In this document: piece by piece, positions 61,327-64,000 of the stretch
Numbering within the stretch: position 1 is the stretch's first letter
Layout: every line of letters begins with the position of its first letter
Source: Larkinella punicea
Lineage (GTDB): Bacteria; Bacteroidota; Bacteroidia; Cytophagales; Spirosomataceae
Direction: 5' to 3'
DNA length: 64,000 nt
Assembly (NCBI RefSeq): GCF_003334855.1
Contig: NZ_QOWE01000017.1
Span: 1-64,000, forward strand
Made by a program: the position numbers and the translations under genes
The notes under the pieces: generated by a model
Told to the model about the DNA's origin: nothing
What the model saw: only the letters and a program-made list of their open reading frames with translations
The model's database searches: none

Positions 61327-63456
61327 ATGTTTACACTTCGAAAAATAACCCAAACGGCGGTGCTGCTGGCGGTTTTGACCCCGGCACTTTTAGCACAGCC
61401 TTCTCCCGAAAAAGCCAAAATGAGTGAAAATCCGCTATTGCAACCGTTCAAAACACCGCATGAGACGGTGCCGTTTGATCTGATTAAAAATGACCATTAC
61501 CTGCCCGCTCTGAAAGAAGCCATGACGATGGGCCGGAAAGAAATCGACGCCATCGTGGCGAATCCGGCCGCGCCGACGTTTGAAAATACCGTGGTCGCGC
61601 TCGAAAATGCCGGTCATATGGTCAACCGGGTGTCGTCGGTGCTGTTTAACCTGAATAGCGCAGAAACCAGCCCCGAATTGCAGAAAATTGTGCGGGAAGC
61701 CTCGCCTTTGCTAACGGAATACGGCAACGATATTTCCCTGAATGAGAAACTGTTCAAGCGCATCAAAACCGTTTACGATCAACGCGATCAGTTGAAACTG
61801 GAAGGCGAAGACCGGATGCTGCTCGAAAAATCATACAAGGGTTTTGCCCGCAACGGTGCCAATCTGAAAGCCGCCGATAAGGACAAATTCCGGGCCATCA
61901 ACAAAGACCTGTCGCAGTTTTCGTTGCAGTTTGGCGAAAATGTGCTGAACGAAACGAATGAGTATCTGATGGAAGTAACGGACGAAAAAGATCTGGCGGG
62001 TTTGCCGGACTTTGCGCGGGAAGCCGCCAAAGCCGCGGCAACGCAGAAAGGAAAAACCGGCTGGGTGTTTACCTTGCAGGCGCCTAGCTACCAGCCGTTT
62101 ATGCAGTATGCCGACAGCCGGGAGTTGAGAAAGAAGCTCTTTATCGCCTATAACTCACGCGGTTTCCACAGCGATAAAAACGACAACCAGCAGATTATCG
62201 GCAAACTCGTCCAGCTTCGCTATGACCGTGCCAAATTGCTGGGCTATCAGACACACGCCGATTTCATTCTGGAAGAAAGCATGGCGGGGTCGCCGGAGAA
62301 AGTGAAGCAGTTTTTGAGCGAACTGGCCGGTTATGCCAAACCCGTTGCCGAAAAGCAAATGACCGAACTGACCACCTACGCGAAGCAGAACGGTTTTAAG
62401 GACGAGCGACTGGAGCGCTGGGATTACAACTACTATTCCGAAAAACTGAAAAAGGAGAAATACGCCCTTGACGATGAAATTCTGAAACCGTATTTCAAAC
62501 TGGAAAACGTCATCGAAGGCGCTTTCACGATTGCCAACAAACTGTACGGCCTGACGTTCAAGGAACGGAAAGACGTGCCGACCTATAACCCCGAAGTGAA
62601 AACCTACGATGTGTTTGATCAGGACGGCAAGTTTCTGGCGGTTTTTTACGGCGATTACTTCCCGCGGGCGGGCAAACGCAGCGGGGCCTGGATGAACGAT
62701 ATTCAGGGGCAGAAAGTGGAAAACGGCGTGAACATTCGCCCGCACATTGTCAACGTCTGCAACTTCACGCGTCCGACCGAAACCAAACCGTCGCTGCTGA
62801 ATTTCAACGAAGTAACCACGCTTTTTCACGAGTTTGGCCACGGTTTGCACGGCATGTTGGCCAACAGCAAATACGAAAGTCTGTCGGGAACGAGCGTGTA
62901 CCGCGATTTTGTGGAGCTGCCTTCGCAGGTGATGGAAAACTGGTGCTACGACCCGGAAGCGCTGAAACTGTTTGCCAAACACTACCAGACGGGCGAAGTG
63001 ATCCCGAACGATTTGATCGAGAAAATCCGGGCGAGCCAGAATTTTATGGCCGGTATGGCCAACCTGACGCAGTTGCGCTACGGGCTGGTCGATATGTACT
63101 GGCACGGTAGTGCGCCGAAAGGAGAGACCGTCGAGCAGGTCGAATCCCACATCGACTCCCTGGTGAATCTGTTTCCGAAAGTGCCGGGAACGGCTTTCAG
63201 TCCGGCGTTCTCACACATCTTTGCGGGTGGGTATTCAGCCGGTTATTACAGCTACAAATGGTCGGAAGTGCTGGATGCCGACGCGTTTGAGTTCTTCAAG
63301 GAAAAAGGGCTGTCGAACCGGGAAGTGGCCGACAAATTCCGCAAGAACGTCCTGGAAAAAGGCGGTACGGAAAAACCGATGGAGCTTTACAAGAAATTCC
63401 GGGGCCGCGAACCATCTCCGCAAGCCATGCTTCGACGGAGTGGACTGACGCTTTAA
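61327..63456 (+). CDS. M3 family metallopeptidase (Dcp/oligopeptidase A type), exported
   Basis: The 709-residue protein has a signal peptide (about 1-23, ending LLAQP). The large helical M3 fold carries the zinc motif HEFGHGLHG in EVTTLFHEFGHG and the downstream Glu region, plus the family C-terminal YSAGYYSYKWSEVLDADAF. It cleaves short peptides in the periplasm; whether it is a dipeptidyl carboxypeptidase (Dcp) or an oligopeptidase cannot be decided by eye. It is monocistronic. Confidence 0.93.
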   Translation: MFTLRKITQTAVLLAVLTPALLAQPSPEKAKMSENPLLQPFKTPHETVPFDLIKNDHYLPALKEAMTMGRKEIDAIVANPAAPTFENTVVALENAGHMVNRVSSVLFNLNSAETSPELQKIVREASPLLTEYGNDISLNEKLFKRIKTVYDQRDQLKLEGEDRMLLEKSYKGFARNGANLKAADKDKFRAINKDLSQFSLQFGENVLNETNEYLMEVTDEKDLAGLPDFAREAAKAAATQKGKTGWVFTLQAPSYQPFMQYADSRELRKKLFIAYNSRGFHSDKNDNQQIIGKLVQLRYDRAKLLGYQTHADFILEESMAGSPEKVKQFLSELAGYAKPVAEKQMTELTTYAKQNGFKDERLERWDYNYYSEKLKKEKYALDDEILKPYFKLENVIEGAFTIANKLYGLTFKERKDVPTYNPEVKTYDVFDQDGKFLAVFYGDYFPRAGKRSGAWMNDIQGQKVENGVNIRPHIVNVCNFTRPTETKPSLLNFNEVTTLFHEFGHGLHGMLANSKYESLSGTSVYRDFVELPSQVMENWCYDPEALKLFAKHYQTGEVIPNDLIEKIRASQNFMAGMANLTQLRYGLVDMYWHGSAPKGETVEQVESHIDSLVNLFPKVPGTAFSPAFSHIFAGGYSAGYYSYKWSEVLDADAFEFFKEKGLSNREVADKFRKNVLEKGGTEKPMELYKKFRGREPSPQAMLRRSGLTL

Positions 63457-63461
63457 AAAGG

Positions 63462-63554
63462 GTTATATCGCAGAGTTAAGCGGAGGAAATCAGAGTTACG
63501 CAGAGTTTTTCTCTGATAACCTCTGATTTCCTCCGCTTAACTCTGCGATATAAC
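63462..63554. terminator. perfect 34-base inverted repeat between convergent genes
   Basis: Bases 63462-63495 are the exact reverse complement of 63521-63554 with a 25-base loop. The right arm directly abuts the stop codon (63555-63557) of the minus-strand gene and the left arm starts 5 bases past the M3 stop. Built from GCAGAGTTA-type words. Confidence 0.9.
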
Positions 63555-63842
63555 TCACCTATTCGCTCTCATTCGGTTCGAAGCCGCAATCAGCAACATC
63601 ATCAGGCCGAAGCCCAGGAGTGGAAAAGCCGGAAGCCGGGCCGTGACCGTAGACAGCGAAACCTGGTCGCGGGTTTTTACGTAAATCGCCAGGGCCACGA
63701 AGGTGCCGCAGAGCGCAATCGCCAGCAACCCTTTGCCTGCGTATAGTTCCGGCCACAAAAAGGTGCCCGCCAAGGCATCATACATACCATAGAGAACGGC
63801 CATGCAGTCGATGGCAACGCCAAGTCTGAAAAGAGATTTCAT
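63555..63842 (-). CDS. small hypothetical membrane protein
   Basis: The start at 63842 (MKSLFRLGVAIDCMAVLYG) gives 95 residues with about three hydrophobic helices (for example GLLAIALCGTFVALAIYV and LLGFGLMMLLIAASN). No family is recognised. It converges on the M3 peptidase gene. Confidence 0.65.
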   Translation of the reverse strand: MKSLFRLGVAIDCMAVLYGMYDALAGTFLWPELYAGKGLLAIALCGTFVALAIYVKTRDQVSLSTVTARLPAFPLLGFGLMMLLIAASNRMRANR

Positions 63843-64000
63843 AGGAGTAGTTGGGTTGGTTGGTGAACGGGCTGACAACCGCCGGAATGAACCACCGGTT
63901 GTCCTCACGGTCGTTGAATAGCAGATTGAAATACCGAATTTGGTTACATATTCGCTACCCGGAACCCATACCTGGTGGGTTTTAGTCCATAAGTTGCAGA

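Overview
The window looks like chromosome from a Bacteroidota member of the order Cytophagales (Spirosoma/Larkinella-like; genus inferred from gene content only). The evidence is a PorX-type response regulator, type IX secretion sorting tails, a SusC/SusD pair under an ECF sigma/FecR switch, many lipoproteins with early Cys lipoboxes, and repeated TAnnTTTG -7 promoter elements with weak Shine-Dalgarno sites. No rRNA, tRNA, CRISPR array or complete insertion sequence was seen. One structured RNA is clear: a minus-strand 4.5S-type SRP RNA at 3745-3834.

Layout. 1-501 is non-coding or unresolved. 502-9000 holds housekeeping and surface genes: porX, an FtsE-like ATPase, a transaldolase-type aldolase, SRP RNA, a TPR lipoprotein, a TMEM220-like protein, a GDPD-like esterase and a CotH/T9SS surface protein. 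9311-18669 holds an aldo/keto reductase-AraC pair, a membrane serine hydrolase, an M28 peptidase, three small envelope proteins and a translationally coupled histidine kinase/LuxR regulator pair. 18744-23000 is an accessory patch: nested palindromes, a DJ-1/PfpI protein, two small genes and one strikingly A/T-rich gene for a 705-residue PIN-like, coiled-coil, membrane-anchored protein, the best candidate here for an undescribed (possibly defence) function.

From 44451 down to 23044 nearly everything is on the minus strand and reads as one carbohydrate-acquisition region: ECF sigma, FecR, SusC with an STN domain, SusD, then a HEAT/cytochrome c dehydrogenase-like lipoprotein four bases after susD, a ceramidase-like protein, a polysaccharide deacetylase, an aldose epimerase, an alpha/beta plus SGNH hydrolase, a Gfo/Idh/MocA oxidoreductase and a ThuA-sorbosone dehydrogenase-PKD-cytochrome c fusion. 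A fucose/arabinose isomerase-like gene diverges from the sigma gene. No classical glycoside hydrolase or polysaccharide lyase was recognised, so the locus seems built around de-esterification and heme-linked sugar oxidation.

46377-64000 holds an AraC regulator, a DUF3494 ice-binding-like T9SS protein, a FlaA1/CapD-type sugar dehydratase followed by a degenerate response regulator (Glu at the phospho-site), a single-domain receiver, a lipoprotein esterase, a beta-barrel protein, a Bcr/CflA transporter, small envelope proteins, a voltage-gated-type K+ channel overlapping a DUF1801 gene, a conserved protein of unknown function and an M3 oligopeptidase.

A recurring structural theme is long, near-perfect inverted repeats (17-42 base arms, different sequence each time) placed directly against stop codons at gene ends: 2066-2142, 2828-2928, 28673-28707, 34305-34412, 55088-55134, 59262-59364 and 63462-63554.
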